Shown: positions 11,568 to 23,090 of the stretch, in pieces
Position numbering within the stretch: position 1 is the stretch's first letter
Layout of the letters: every line of letters starts with the position of its first letter
Assembly (NCBI GenBank): GCA_949358305.1
Contig: OX442314.1
Span: forward strand, 10,719,060-10,783,059
DNA length: 64,000 nucleotides
Source of the DNA: Strigamia acuminata
Lineage: Eukaryota; Arthropoda; Chilopoda; Geophilomorpha; Linotaeniidae
Direction: 5' to 3'
Notes under the pieces: model-generated
What the model was told of the DNA's origin: nothing
Database searches by the model: none
Seen by the model: the letters and a program-made list of their open reading frames with translations, nothing else
Position numbers and translations under genes: made by a program

Positions 11568-12966
11568 TAAGTTTTTTATTATATTTTTTATTAGATATTA
11601 GAAATACGTACAGCCTAAACCCATGATGTGAAGTTGATTGAGTGACATCATTTAAATGTCAATTTGTCACAACACATCAGTGAGTTTTTGCACCACCTGG
11701 TGGATACAGCCAAAAACGCTCATTCTGCAGGTGAGCTTCAAGCTGGACTGGGACGATATTTGTGACGACGACTATACTGTACTGTAGTACCGTAAACCCA
11801 AAAGCACATCAATATCAAGGGCGGATTCCAAAAATTTTAGGGGGAGGGACATGGCCCCCACGCCCCTCCCCACCTCGATCCGCCCTTGATCAATAAGAGC
11901 ATGGGTTTTGTGCTCTGCCTGGTGCCAGACACACTAACTTACTTAAAGGTTGCTGCAAATGTGAAGTTCAAATTTTTAAAATTTTGTAGTTTGTTAGTAA
12001 CTAGAGAACCCCCAATGTACATCATGCCCAATCACTGAGCCCCAGGGTTCCGCAGAGTTTAAAAAACGCCAAGTTAGCATAATCTTCCATTTTCTAATGA
12101 TTACAAGTAATCACCCTCCATTCTGACTCTAACTAACTCTTATCAAGCATTGTTGATGATTCTAAAATTGGCACTGGAGGGCCACTGCTCCCCAAGATAA
12201 GACCAACAAAAACATATATAAACTACCCCAGAGTAAACTACCTGAAATAGATTTGAAATTTCTCCAAAAATCCACTCAGTTTGCAGTTTTCCCCCAATAA
12301 ACTCCACCTCCCACTGTTTACATAACAACACCATTTAAATAATGCTCAAAAATGGCTTCTTTTATGCCCTCATTTCCCTCCTCTCCCTGTAATTAAAATT
12401 ACTTATCACTTCCTCCACTGTACAGGAAGTTCTATACCCAACATTTGAGTCAGACATCAAAAAAGAATTAATGCTTTTTAAGACCACTTAACTCCCATCT
12501 CCCTCCACCACCTCCCTCTTCTCCCCACTTCCAGAATTGAGTATTTGGAGCACAATAAGAGAGAAAGAGAAGAAAAAAGTTATCAAAAATCACTTGTAGA
12601 GTGTTAAGGAGGGACGAGGGAGTATTTTTATGATGGCGTCACACGTTTTATCTCGGAATCAAACACAGCAAGAATAACACACACAGTGTGCACATGCGTG
12701 TCAAGCAGACGCCGATTCCACTAAAAATAAATCGTTTGAATGAGAGCCTTCAACACGGTCAGAAAGCACATGGGAAAGCACTTGAGGAAAAGCCCAAATC
12801 TTGAGTAGAACGAGTGCAAACCCCTTTTCATTCAGATAAACGGGGGCACATGGTCGCCGTACAATGTTTTTATAACATAAACTGCACATGTGCGCTGTAT
12901 TTACAAGTTCGGCTTTAAATAACGGCCGTGTTTTGCCTTTAAAGCGGCTTTTCCCAGCACAGTGGT

Positions 12967-13215
12967 GTACGGGGTGTTTCGTTTAAGACGTTACAGTCAA
13001 TTTCCAGAATAAGTATATGCTTTTTCAAAAAACCAAGTAGACCAACGTACAGCAAAGTATGGATGACGAATCCAATGGTGTAATCAAATTTTATGCCAGA
13101 CATGCAACAATGCAGTTTTCATGCGCTAACCCGTTAGCTGGTCGCGGTAAAGCAAAATTTCCAATTACAAAGTTGTAGAGCACCGTCAAATTGGTACTAT
13201 ATAATGATTTCCAAA
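12967..13215. mobile_element. Relic of the mariner-like MITE family
   Basis: The start (GGTGTTTCGTTTAAGACGTTA) resembles the CAGGGTG-type end. An inner block ATTACAAAGTTGTAGAGCACC followed by TCAAATTGGTACTATA matches the subterminal sequence of the elements at 49439-50201 and 60497-61721. Only one half is recognisable. Confidence 0.5.
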
Positions 13216-13988
13216 CACAACGAAGAAATATCATTCGGAAGGGTAAATTTGCAGTTATGAGTGGAATTTTTATGAGCGGGGACGAAAAAATGTAACTCCA
13301 AGGTTGGAATTCTTGTGCGGTAAATCGACGGTTTTATATTAATCACCGGCGTCATGTGCAATTATTGTTAGTAATTCGCATTACTCAAATTTAAGCCCTT
13401 TGCACGGTATGAGTTATTCTTGTTATTCGAATTCAATCCAAATGTGTCTTATGACAGGATGGGAGAGATGTTAAGAATGATTCACGAATGTAAACACTTC
13501 AGAGTTCCGTATTTTGTCTACAATTTGTATATATTTAAATTTAAAGCGACGTGCACTGCACACTTCTGGCACACTGAGGAATCGGAGTCTCGCATAGTTA
13601 TTCATATTTATGCAACCAGTTTTCCATAAAAGACAGGCTTATTAGGAAAACTAAATTCCAATTGTACGAGGTAGATTTTGGGCATTTTGTGCATTGAAAA
13701 CTGCATGTAAACACCCGTCAAACCCATGCATGCACTGTTGGAATGATCGACAACCATTTTGTTGTTCCAGATAATCAAAATGCATTATGGGTAATCCATA
13801 AGTGACGGCAGAAAACTAATGTCATGGGTCACGATTAACCGGATAAATAAAATCTGAATTTTAACTTATCTGGACAACTGAGTACATGTAAACATGGTAA
13901 CAGACAACAGTTTTCCGAAAAAGGAAAACATCGTTAATTTTCATTCAAAGACAATTCGGGGTCTATGGAGTCCGAGAGAGAGGCTTAG

Positions 13989-14187
13989 CTCGCCTACTGA
14001 CCCTCTTTAACTTCTCTAGGTTGGAAACAACGACACTCTCGGCACTTCCTCCTCTTCGTCTTCCGCCTAACTGGGCTATCGGGCGAGCAATCCAGCGCTG
14101 AAAGTAACTTTATCGGTTCGCCTTGAAAACACTCATTTGCACTCCATTTCGACACACCCTCATTAGAATTCAACAAGCTGCCGAAAG
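13989..14187 (-). CDS. Candidate internal exon, unknown protein
   Basis: A minus-strand open stretch follows an acceptor-like CTTTCGGCAG. It encodes LLNSNEGVSKWSANECFQ... and a basic Cys-rich tail (RRKTKRRKCRECRCF), ending near a GTCAGT donor-like site or at an in-frame TAG. GC content is clearly above the flanks. There is no ATG, so it would have to be an internal or terminal exon. I could not find partner exons and do not recognise the domain. The Cys pattern is too short to call a zinc finger. Confidence 0.3.
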
Positions 14188-14945
14188 ATCCGTTTAAGTC
14201 GTGCCTGAATGGGATATTAACAAGTGTATTCTAATCTTTCATCTCAATTAAGATGAGAATGAGACTCGACTCGACTAAATTTGTTATTCTAATTTATAAA
14301 TCATTAAATTACCAAAGAAGATTCGCAGAAAAAAAAGAAGGAAGAAAAATGTAGGTCAAGGATGGTTGAAACGAGGACATAAAGTGAAAAATTAATCGAA
14401 TTATTGATTCAATAATGCTTGATCGATGTAAGATGTGGGGATTGTTGTCGAATCGGTTGCGAAATGGAAATGTTTGGATTATTTTTGGCTTTTTAGTTGG
14501 CAAAATAAATGAAATTCATTGACATGTACTTGAGTTTAATGATCTGTGACCAAAATGAAATAACACCCACGCCTTACTCCAGTTGTTGACCCCATCGTTA
14601 ACAAATCATGAGAACGTATAATAAAAAAAATCTTTCAAGTTGTAAAAAAAAATGCTAAGATTATCATCAAATGGTTTTTTTTTTTTATTCCTTGTCATAA
14701 CGGGTTGGAATTGAAAAATAGCCAGAATAAACAGTCGGATTAATGTTTTTTACGTGTGGTTGGTGGTTTTATGAGTGATGTTTATGGGGAAATTCAATAA
14801 TGTTATGGAATAAAATTGTTGCAGGGAGTTATTACTGGTTTTACAACAGGAGAAAAAAAATTAATTGGGTTTGATCTATGTTATATTGAGCTATAGATAC
14901 AAATAATTGGGTTGGAGAGTCAATTCTTGTGTTTTTATGGCCAAA

Positions 14946-15345
14946 CGTTAATATTTCTTATCAAATTCGAACATTTTGTGATCAAATGTTGATATTTCTA
15001 ACATTTTTATGGTTAAATGTTGAAATTTATTACAAAATTCGAACATTTTGTGGTTAAATGTTGATATTTCTAACATTTTTATGGTTAAATGTTGAAATTT
15101 ATTACAAAATTCGAACATTTTGTAGTTAAATGTTGATATTTCTAACATTTTTATGATTAAATGTTGGAATTTATTACAAAATTCGAACATTTTGTGGTTA
15201 AATGTTGATATTTCTAACATTTTTATGGTTAAATGTTGGAATTTATTACAAAATTCGAACATTTTGTGGTTAAATGTTGATATTTCTAACATTTTTATGG
15301 TTAATTGTTGGAATTTATTACAAAATTCGAACATTTTGTGGTTAA
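14946..15345. repeat. 72-bp tandem repeat, about 5.5 copies
   Basis: The unit alternates two related halves (ACATTTTGTGGTTAAATGTTG and ACATTTTTATGGTTAAATGTTG). Because 72 is divisible by three, both strands stay open over long stretches and repeat a 24-residue peptide. I read this as a repeat artefact, not a gene. Confidence 0.9.
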
Positions 15346-15389
15346 ATGTAAAGATTTCTCAGGAAAAGATAACTATTTCCTGTTGATTT

Positions 15390-17322
15390 CATACTTATTA
15401 CATTATTTAATCTCCTAAAATCTCAATAAAAATCTAGGAATTCATAAATCTTGTCAATAAATGATAAAAAATGATAAATTTTCACCACCCCCTAGAGAAA
15501 AACCGAGTGAAAAATGGCGGTATTTGAGTTTAATAACCCTTTCCTTACTTCATTCGCCAGAATTACCATCAAACCTCCAGAAAGATAGAAAAATTCTAAA
15601 TTATCGACAGCTAAATATAAATCCAGTAAACCCAGTAGCCAAGAACAAAACGATGAAAATTATTCCCACTTAAATGATTAAATTCTCGTCTGACATTGAT
15701 GACATAATAGCAATTATTACAATACATTAAAATCGGTGACCCTGAGACAGTTCCTCAGTTTCATGTCTCTTTAATCACATAATCAAACACGACCTTCACT
15801 TCCTCACATTTAAAAAAAAAATCCAAAAAAATCAAAACAAATAAAATAAAATCTCAAAAACTCTAAAGTTCAAAACCCAAATCAATAAAAATCAATATAA
15901 AAAATAAATAAAATAAATATTTGTTCCACGTAAGTTATCAACCTACGAAAAGTTGAAGCCCGATTCCTAGTAAGCGGGAAATATATTTATATATATAATA
16001 AAAAAACATACAACGACCTTAATTTTAGTCATGTGATTGATTTGATCTCAATTACACAAATGGAACAACTTTCACTTTAAAAAAAATTTTAAAAAAAATT
16101 TTAAAAAATTAAAAAAATATCTTTTTTTTAATTTTTTAAAATTTATAACTCAAAATATTAATTTAACAAAGCCATACCTGATTTACGAGACGTCTAAAAG
16201 CCGGAGTTTTAATGAAATTACGCGAATTACACCAAACTGGCAGAATTCCATTCGTTTCCAATAAACTCGCTTTGTGATGTTGGCAGTTTATCAAACAAGG
16301 CTGTCAAAGATGTTGAGAAAAAAAAACAATATAAATCCTCTTTTTCAGCACGGAATTACTGTTTTCCTAGTGATTACACAGTAAAAAATAATGAAAGAAA
16401 TATATTTTCTTTTTTTCAAGGAGGCCACCAAGTTTGGTTGCGAGTAGGTGGTGATGGAGTTGGCATCGCAACCTACTCGGCCTCACAACTCACCTGCTCA
16501 TTCGAGAAAAGCAAAACACCATGTTCCACGTGCCACATTCGTGCTTGGCTTTAGGCTGTAAACGTACGCAGTTCTTCTATTGATCGCCCACTGAACTGGG
16601 TAATGATAAGTAATCAATTGTCGTAGCTTGATAAGCTCGAATGTTTGTAAACTAGAAATAAACGGAAACGGAAATGAATATTTATGTACAATTCATGATA
16701 CAATCAGGATTGTATTGTATATTGTCAGTGATGTCGAGTGATTTTGGATGGTTTTGTAGGTTTATTTTGGATTTTTTTGAAGTTTTTGCATTAAATTTTA
16801 AATTTTTTTTATTTGTTCAACCGTTAAATTCTTAAATTCGTGATTTTTTAAAACTTAAAACGGTTATTAATGTTTTATAGTCTATTTTATTCTAATCCAT
16901 AGAGTATTTGAATCACGAAAACCAAGAAAAATAAATTACCAACAGAAGAAAATATCAAAAATCTCACCAAAATTAATTCAACCGTGCCTCCATTATCCGC
17001 GATTCCATGTTTTCCTAGTTGCCTGAAAATCGATTAAGGCGCCATCCTGTGTTGAATTTTTGCGTTAGCTCCAGGAGCATATAATGCAAATGTACCAAAA
17101 ACTGCTATTTTCCACGATTTTCTTCGATTTTCGACCAATAAACTCCGAACTTACCACTTCATACCCCCAAAAAGGGCGATTGCGACAGATTCTGTTCGTT
17201 TTCAACGCCGATCAATTTCGAAATTTATTAAAACATACAAAATTCATTCAACTAAAACTGTTCCGTTGTCCTATAATGTCTCCAATCAACAAAACCCAAA
17301 CTAGTATTAAAAAATACATTCC
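15390..17322. other. AT-rich non-coding stretch
   Basis: Homopolymer-rich DNA with no gene seen. A short GAGTAGGT/ACCTACTC inverted pair near 16445-16482 is the only structure I noticed. Confidence 0.45.
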
Positions 17323-17505
17323 CTAATCATCATTTCTCTGTAGACGGTAAATTTTTGCAGCTTCATTCAACTCATCCATTTGATTTGCAACTTTTGCAAG
17401 ATTTTCCAACCCGTTTTGAAGATGTGGGCCGTCTAACTGGTTCCCGTTTTGCATTTGATTTTCCGCTAGATGGTTCAAGTTTTGCATGTGATTATCCCCT
17501 ATCTG
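17323..17505 (-). CDS. Candidate terminal exon, coiled-coil-like
   Basis: A good acceptor (CCTACCCAAAACTTGCAG) is followed by 60 codons to a TAG at 17323. The peptide is rich in Asn, Gln and Leu with heptad-like spacing (LAENQMQNGNQL, LENLAKVANQMDELNEAAK). It could be a short coiled coil at the end of an otherwise unseen minus-strand gene. A damaged inverted copy lies at 17829-17930. I do not recognise it. Confidence 0.3.
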   Translation of the reverse strand, partial: QIGDNHMQNLNHLAENQMQNGNQLDGPHLQNGLENLAKVANQMDELNEAAKIYRLQRNDD

Positions 17506-17930
17506 CAAGTTTTGGGTAGGAAATCAGTCCAGCTGGTTAAATTCCACGGAAAATTGTCTTGGTTGAAATTAATGTTGTGGTCCTTGGCGACCGACATTCA
17601 TTAACGCATTTCTCGTCTCCAGACTCTCCACCAATACATTTTGGCGCTGCCATCGATGCACCACCTCTCAATGGCGACGGTTTAGTAATATTCACATGAA
17701 GACAACTAAGCCGTCATCATTGCGATTCATCCAAATCATCATATCAAATCGTGACTGGTAGTGTAAAATAAAAATAAATAACTATCAAAAGGGTACTTGA
17801 TCACATTTTGTAAATAAATGTAACAATATTAATTTCAACCAAGACAAACTGTACTGCTTCCTATGCAAAACTTGCACATAGGGGGCAATCACATGTAAAA
17901 TTTGAACCATCTATGGGAAAATCAAATGCA
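17454..17930. repeat. Inverted duplication with about 100-bp arms
   Basis: Minus-strand 17577-17454 and plus-strand 17829-17930 share TTTCAACCAAGACAA, AAAACTTGCA, ATAGGGG, AATCACATG, TTGAACCATCTA and GGAAAATCAAATGCA in the same order. The left arm includes the acceptor and first codons of the exon candidate at 17323-17505. The right arm has a stop in the equivalent frame. The spacer is about 250 bp. Confidence 0.7.
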
Positions 17931-18403
17931 GAATCATCTGTGGAAAATCTATCTATCTGAATCTATCTGACTGCCAAATAGATGCCCATTTGAGAGTTAT
18001 TTAATATTTAGTCACGATTTGGCATGACGAAATGCAGTTGCTGCAGAATGTGTCTAAAAGAAGCAGAAATTTGATTTCAATCAAGTATAATTCAAAAGAA
18101 ATATAAATTCGCCTCGCCATAAATATACCAAATGAGAAACACCAGTGCCACTGCCAATTCTGTTGTTTACTTGGAAAAGGGAATTTTTGCCACTGCAATG
18201 GCGCCCATTATTTGTAAATGTTCCTTGATCTTCATCGCCTTACCTTAGAAAATAATATCAAATTTTATTTGCAATTCGAAAAAAAGACTTGAAACAATCA
18301 AAAATCACTACAATTTAAATTGCTTACGTCTGTTGTCGTTAGTGATTTTAATCAGTTAATAAAAAGGTAACGACATTCTAATGTGGTGGAATGGAATGAA
18401 ATG

Positions 18404-18440
18404 ATGCACTACTCAGGCCTGGCTAGAGTTGCAATGGTTA
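18404..18440 (+). promoter_or_regulatory. Conserved upstream block of the family genes
   Basis: The sequence TGCACTACTCAGGCCTGGCT followed by AGAGTTGCAA lies about 100 bp before the ATG at 18540. It recurs, in the matching orientation, upstream of all other family genes in the window. Its conservation across both orientations of the array suggests a core promoter or transcription start region. Confidence 0.55.
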
Positions 18441-18539
18441 CAATGGTGACGTTTAATGTATGCGCTATGGACTCGAGTATTATTGTTATTGTTAACTGTT
18501 GGCAGTTTAAAAAACACAAATCTGTTGAAATTTTAAACC

Positions 18540-20588
18540 ATGAAGACCATTTTCGACTTACCGAGCCTAAAACATATTTCACTAGCGACCACTTCGGTTT
18601 TGCTATGGAAATATAACTTCGTAATTCAAAACAAATGCGAGAAAATGACCAAATTCAATCACCATCAGCAATGGTTAGACACCCAAGAAGCAATTTGTGA
18701 ACTAGTGAAGCTTTTTGCGATTCCAAACCAGTTAAAACTGACGCTGAGATCATTGGTTACGCACATCGGAAACCAGTTGTGGGATTTGCTTCAATTCGTC
18801 GTAACCCAAGACTTCAATGGCGCCATCTTTCTCGACGCAAAATGTATGAACTCCATAATCGAATGCACTCAATGGACAATCCTCGGACAATTAGACGTGG
18901 CCAAAACAGCACGATTGCTTTCACACTCACAAAATTGGACGATTGAATCAAGATTCGACATCGCGATCGTGTGTTGCATCGCTGACGTCATCGAGGATAT
19001 TTGGAACGAACATGCCGACATTTTGAAAGAAAGGTTTGCCAAACAAAATGAATCGGACATGAAAAATATTCTGTATGAACACTGGAAATTGATTAAAATC
19101 GAGTCTTTAAACATCACTTTCGACGAAAAAGTCGAATTGTTTTGCCTGTCCATCGACCACAAAAACCAATGCGCCGTGGAGTACATTTGGTCACTCTTGA
19201 AACCGCACGAAAGAAATGCGCTCATCGGCTTGCTGGTTCAAAGCGACAGCAGATTGAACAAATTGATCGAACATTTCGGTTACGACCACAACAAATATTG
19301 TTTCTGCACTTTCGAGGCCGGCATCACACACTTTCTACTTGCTGAAATGGACGAACAGCAGATTACGACCGTTTTGTCTTCGGGATACGGATTGAAACCT
19401 GTCGCACCTTTGGTGAAATACTTTGAGCACTTGGACACATTCAAGTCCACGTCTAGTCGCATTGTAAACCTCATCGCATCGGGTGATGACTTTTACGACA
19501 TAATCCGAAGGACTATTGAACCTCCGACGTGTTACCGACACGTCAACTTGCCCATCATCGAGAATTATTTGATCGTTTTCTGGCTAAATGCTCCTGCCGA
19601 AGCGAGAAAATGTCATTTCGAGCATAAATATTCGTATGTGTATCCATATTTATGCAAGAAACAAGATTTCGAGAATTTCGACTTATTGCTCAACAGTGCA
19701 CGTGTCACAAACAGACGAAGGATTTTGTCCAGATCTATCGAACAGATTCTTTGTGTCGAAAGAATTTGTTGCCGCTTCCCGTGGGATTTCCTGGAGTCGA
19801 TTGCAAATAAATACATCACGACTGAGAGTGAAATGACAACTTTTAAAGTGCATTGTTCATACTTTGCGTACGATATATGTCGTAAGTTGCTCGACGACGA
19901 GTTTAACGAGAACAATTGGGCGCAACTCGACAGATATTTGAGGTTTTCATTTTCAAATGCGAGTGAAATGAGCATGGTTAAAAAGTCGATGCTGATTGGC
20001 CACTTCACGCATCGTCGGAGGGGATCCGTGTTGATCGACAGATTTCGAAATTGGCTTCCCGAAACTGCTTCTGAAGGAATGAGTGACGTGGTTGCGTCCG
20101 ACTTGGAAGAAAGTTTGTCTTCACTGTCGACTTATTTCCGGCAAGACTTGGAGACCGTTGTGTGGTGGTTGAACAACGCGATTGCAGCGCCAAGATTAAG
20201 ACCGGTGTTGATTAGTTTTAATAAAATATGCGAGATTATCGATGCTCGTGAGGCCGGGAAATTGGATGTGAATTTTTTGGAGCTTATTTGTCGAAGAAAT
20301 ATTTTGCCGGACGACGAAATTGTCGTATTCGGGGAATTTCGCAGTTGTCTCGCTTACAGTGTGTGTTGCTCGTTAAGCACGTTCAGTGATGAGTCGTCGG
20401 TGGAAGAGTTTGTCAATTTTTCTCGTGTTAATTTACACGACGGTAGTTATTGCGTGAGGTATTTGTCGTTTTTCTGCTTGCTGAATGGCGGTTGTGTTGG
20501 AAACCTGTACAAGATGATGTTGATGTCGAGTGGTTATAGTCGAGAAGAAATAACAGATATAAGGACAACTTATGCAGTTTTTAATTGA
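18540..20588 (+). CDS. Unknown intronless family protein, copy 1
   Basis: A single 682-codon exon. The start is fixed by homology, since all copies begin M-x-x-I-x-D-L-P-S-L. I do not know the family. It has no signal peptide, no transmembrane segment and no recognisable catalytic motif. It looks all-helical, with conserved blocks at residues 6-25 (LPSLKHISL, SVLLWKY), 134-156 (WTIESRFD, VCCIADVIEDI), 201-232 (CLSIDHKNQCAVEYIWSLL), 254-272 (CFCTFEAGI, FLLAEMDEQQ), 306-320 (SRIVNLIASGDDFYD) and 416-450 (WDFLESIANKYITTESEM, YFAYDICRKLL), plus a C-terminal SSGYSREEITDI. The periodic helix pattern suggests a helical-repeat scaffold rather than an enzyme. This copy is intact and the most divergent together with copy 2. 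AATAAA follows at 20671-20676. Confidence 0.9.
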   Translation: MKTIFDLPSLKHISLATTSVLLWKYNFVIQNKCEKMTKFNHHQQWLDTQEAICELVKLFAIPNQLKLTLRSLVTHIGNQLWDLLQFVVTQDFNGAIFLDAKCMNSIIECTQWTILGQLDVAKTARLLSHSQNWTIESRFDIAIVCCIADVIEDIWNEHADILKERFAKQNESDMKNILYEHWKLIKIESLNITFDEKVELFCLSIDHKNQCAVEYIWSLLKPHERNALIGLLVQSDSRLNKLIEHFGYDHNKYCFCTFEAGITHFLLAEMDEQQITTVLSSGYGLKPVAPLVKYFEHLDTFKSTSSRIVNLIASGDDFYDIIRRTIEPPTCYRHVNLPIIENYLIVFWLNAPAEARKCHFEHKYSYVYPYLCKKQDFENFDLLLNSARVTNRRRILSRSIEQILCVERICCRFPWDFLESIANKYITTESEMTTFKVHCSYFAYDICRKLLDDEFNENNWAQLDRYLRFSFSNASEMSMVKKSMLIGHFTHRRRGSVLIDRFRNWLPETASEGMSDVVASDLEESLSSLSTYFRQDLETVVWWLNNAIAAPRLRPVLISFNKICEIIDAREAGKLDVNFLELICRRNILPDDEIVVFGEFRSCLAYSVCCSLSTFSDESSVEEFVNFSRVNLHDGSYCVRYLSFFCLLNGGCVGNLYKMMLMSSGYSREEITDIRTTYAVFN

Positions 20589-21009
20589 TGAACTGTAAAT
20601 TTACAACCGTTTCTAAGAGACAAAATTTTTTAGATTTTTTTTTAGATGAATTTATGAAATGACTGTAGCTAATAAACATAAAATTTAATAAGTGACATGT
20701 CCCACATTCTTAATTTCAGCAAATTAACAAACCAGCGACTTGTTGATGCACAAAGCTAAGGCAACTTGTAATAAAATTAATGATAAATGTTATATTCCTA
20801 GACAGATTGATGGGAATGTATGTTTTTATTTTTATTTTAGTGCACATCAAGTTTGGTTCAATTTTTTTGTGATAAATTGCCAGGTTATGACACACTCAAT
20901 TACAAGAAATAGTTTTAACGTCTTTAAATGATAATTCTAATACAGTGAAACCTATGATTTCCACAATAGATTTGATAACGATTAACGACGACTAATAAAA
21001 TGTTCGGAG
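20589..21009 (+). other. 3' flank shared with other family copies
   Basis: No gene. The stretch from about 20740 (GACAGATTGATGGGAATGTATG) to 21000 (CCTATGATTTCCACAAT, GACTAATAAAATG) recurs at about 26140-26330 and, inverted, at about 44190-44400 and 57790-58000. It is therefore part of the ancestral duplication unit between two head-to-tail family genes. Confidence 0.6.
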
Positions 21010-21125
21010 TGGTTAAACCTACAGAAATTCTGTAGGTTTAACACGTGGTTAAACCTACAGAAATTCTGTGGAATTAACACGTGGTTAAACCTACAGAAAT
21101 TCTGTGGAATTAACACGTGGTTATT
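21010..21125. repeat. 36-bp tandem repeat of a near-palindrome
   Basis: About three copies of GTGGTTAAACCTACAGAAAT followed by TCTGTGGAATTAACAC. Each unit contains a near-palindromic CTACAGAAATTCTGTAG. Confidence 0.8.
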
Positions 21126-21143
21126 TCCACAGAAAGCCTATGT

Positions 21144-21213
21144 AAGTACATACATACATACATACATACATACATTCATACATACATACATACATACACA
21201 CATACATACATAT
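21144..21213. repeat. (CATA)n microsatellite
   Basis: A run of tetranucleotide CATA/TACA repeats with two interruptions, next to the 3' end of the minus-strand AT-hook/Ulp1/PHD gene. Confidence 0.9.
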
Positions 21214-21280
21214 AATTATTTCTTTATTATTTTTATTAAGAGTTAAATTTTTAGAAACTTTTATTTTTAAACAATAATTA

Positions 21281-22837
21281 TTATAATTCAATTAGTGGCA
21301 CTGGTTTCTTGCACCTATATTCGCAATACCACTTTTCATCCTCTCTAACATCACTACTGTCCTTGAGACATCCTTTATGAAACCACTCTTCACATTTATC
21401 GCATTGCACCATTTCCGGACCTCCGTATGGTTTACGGCACGAGCAATGTACAATTTTTTTCCGGACGGTTGCTAAAACTTTTAAGTCGCAATTTTTAACT
21501 GTTGGAAATGTAGTGACAGATTGATTATCGATGCAATTAACTAAATGTGTTCGCAACTGAGTATGGTTTAGTTGCACTACTCCTGGGTTTGACCCTTCGC
21601 AAGCTAAATGGGCATTTGCTATGGCGTGCAACCCGCAGTCACCATTAATTTGTTTAGTTACTTTGATTAACCTAAAGTTGATCAGTTTACATGGGTGATT
21701 CTTAAATTGCAAGCTTACCAGTGATACTACCTTTGGTGGGAGTGAGAGGATATTTAGGCTATTATATACATCTAAATCGATGGCTCGTTGAGTAAAATAT
21801 CCCGCGACCGTGATAAAATGATTCCCAATGTTTAACATTTGAACGAAAATGCCTTCATTGGGTAACATGTCAAGGATATACGGGACATCTAATGGAAGGT
21901 TTGCGTTCCCGAATCGATGTAAGTTTACCAAACCGACTATGTCTGGATATTGTTGTTTCAATAACAATGATGAGTGATTTAAAACCTCTTGGTTTAGCCA
22001 GAGATGGTCCGTAATCGTTCTCTTATCTGCCATTGTCAGGTTTGCTATCCATACAGGCTCTGATGGATCAGTTATTAGATTCAAATCGTGATCGTCTGGC
22101 AATTCCTCGAAACGGATATTATTGTCTTCTACTGACGGGTGATTATCTGTGGGTGTTTTAAGAGTTAACTGCAATGGTTTAAATTTCTTACTTTGTAACG
22201 ATGGTTTTGGAAAAGTCCGTTTTAGTCCAATTGCCGTTTTACTGCTCCCTTTTGGCCGTCCACGAGGTTTAAAGGATATAGGTGGTTTGATATATTTGCG
22301 CAGTGATGCGAGCACATCAGAATGTTTATCGTCTCTAGTGTCCATTTCATCACGAGTGTCCTCTTGATTGACTGCGGCACTCATCTCGTCACCCATCTCG
22401 TCGCAAAAATCTTTTTGATCGACTGCGGCACCCATCTCGTCGCAAAAATCTTTTTGATCGACTGCGGCACCCATCTCGTCACCCATCTCGTCGCAAAAAT
22501 CTTTTTGATCGACTGCGGCACCCATCCTGTCACCCATCTCGTCGCAAAAATTTTCTTGATCGACTGCGACACCCATCTCGTCACCCATCTCGTCGCAAAA
22601 ATCTTCTTGATCGACTGTGGCACCCATCTCGTCACGAACATCCTCTTGAACCTCTCTGGCACCCATCTCGTTATCGTCATCGCCTCTCACGTCTTCTTCA
22701 GCGACTATCTCAACAATCTTAAAAGCCTCCTTGCTCGCAAACCGTTTTGTCAGATCAACAATCATTGTTTTGGCTTTCACGTACTCATCCATTCCAAGTA
22801 AAGATAAGATATCGGCCATTCGTTTCAGCTCGATCAT
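21281..22837 (-). CDS. AT-hook, Ulp1-like protease and PHD-finger protein
   Basis: The first ATG in the open frame gives 518 aa. The frame continues upstream without ATG to about 22954, so an upstream exon is possible. Order of parts: short helical N terminus; acidic tandem repeat of the [13 protein letters not shown] type (about 22380-22640); AT-hook (KPRGRPKG); a Ulp1/C48-like cysteine peptidase domain with His ([10 protein letters not shown]), Asp (LDVYNSL) and Gln...Cys ([15 protein letters not shown]) in the expected order; and a C-terminal PHD finger (CSC, CDKC, WFHKGC, WYC) within the last 60 residues. All catalytic and zinc positions are present, so it may be active on a SUMO/ubiquitin-like modifier in chromatin. 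Such PHD-plus-Ulp1 proteins are often transposon-borne in invertebrates. It directly abuts a truncated family gene, which fits insertion, but I see no terminal repeats. Confidence 0.75.
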   Translation of the reverse strand: MIELKRMADILSLLGMDEYVKAKTMIVDLTKRFASKEAFKIVEIVAEEDVRGDDDNEMGAREVQEDVRDEMGATVDQEDFCDEMGDEMGVAVDQENFCDEMGDRMGAAVDQKDFCDEMGDEMGAAVDQKDFCDEMGAAVDQKDFCDEMGDEMSAAVNQEDTRDEMDTRDDKHSDVLASLRKYIKPPISFKPRGRPKGSSKTAIGLKRTFPKPSLQSKKFKPLQLTLKTPTDNHPSVEDNNIRFEELPDDHDLNLITDPSEPVWIANLTMADKRTITDHLWLNQEVLNHSSLLLKQQYPDIVGLVNLHRFGNANLPLDVPYILDMLPNEGIFVQMLNIGNHFITVAGYFTQRAIDLDVYNSLNILSLPPKVVSLVSLQFKNHPCKLINFRLIKVTKQINGDCGLHAIANAHLACEGSNPGVVQLNHTQLRTHLVNCIDNQSVTTFPTVKNCDLKVLATVRKKIVHCSCRKPYGGPEMVQCDKCEEWFHKGCLKDSSDVREDEKWYCEYRCKKPVPLIEL

Positions 22838-22919
22838 AACATCTGTAAATTTCTCACTTGCGCTCAAACATTTCCTGGAAGGCTTGGTAATTTTTGTAAC
22901 AACACAGCCCAAAAAGTCT

Positions 22920-23090
22920 TTAGGATTTTGTTTTGTTAACTCAAATGACGTCAGTTATTGCATAAGGTGTTTTTCGTTTAATTGCTTGGACGACTACGGT
23001 GCTTTTCCAGACCAATTCAAGATGATGTTGATGTCGACCGGTTATAGTCAAGAAGAAATAGCAGATATAATGGAAACATATTTTGATTAA
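22920..23090 (+). pseudogene. C-terminal relic of a family gene
   Basis: The last 55 or so codons (CFVNSNDVSYCIRCFSFNC..., MLMSTGYSQEEIADIME) are nearly the same as the end of copy 2 (27043-29052) and end in TAA. The 3' flank to about 23480 also matches the flank of copy 2 at 29050-29280. Everything upstream is missing and replaced by the AT-hook/Ulp1/PHD gene. Confidence 0.85.

Larger units (their letters stand above)
9802..13988. other. Non-coding stretch
   Basis: Apart from the tRNA-like fragment, the TA-flanked MITE and the mariner-like relic listed separately, I see only short chance frames. A 60-codon minus-strand frame at 12701-12889 has a coding-like composition but no splice signals I would trust. 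Confidence 0.4.

Noticed and set aside
14948-15386. Overlapping frames on both strands over the 72-bp repeat
   Set aside because: The period is divisible by three and both strands are equally open, which is a repeat artefact.
22838-22912. Upstream start of the AT-hook/Ulp1/PHD gene
   Set aside because: The first codon there is TTG. The first ATG is at 22837, although an upstream exon cannot be excluded.
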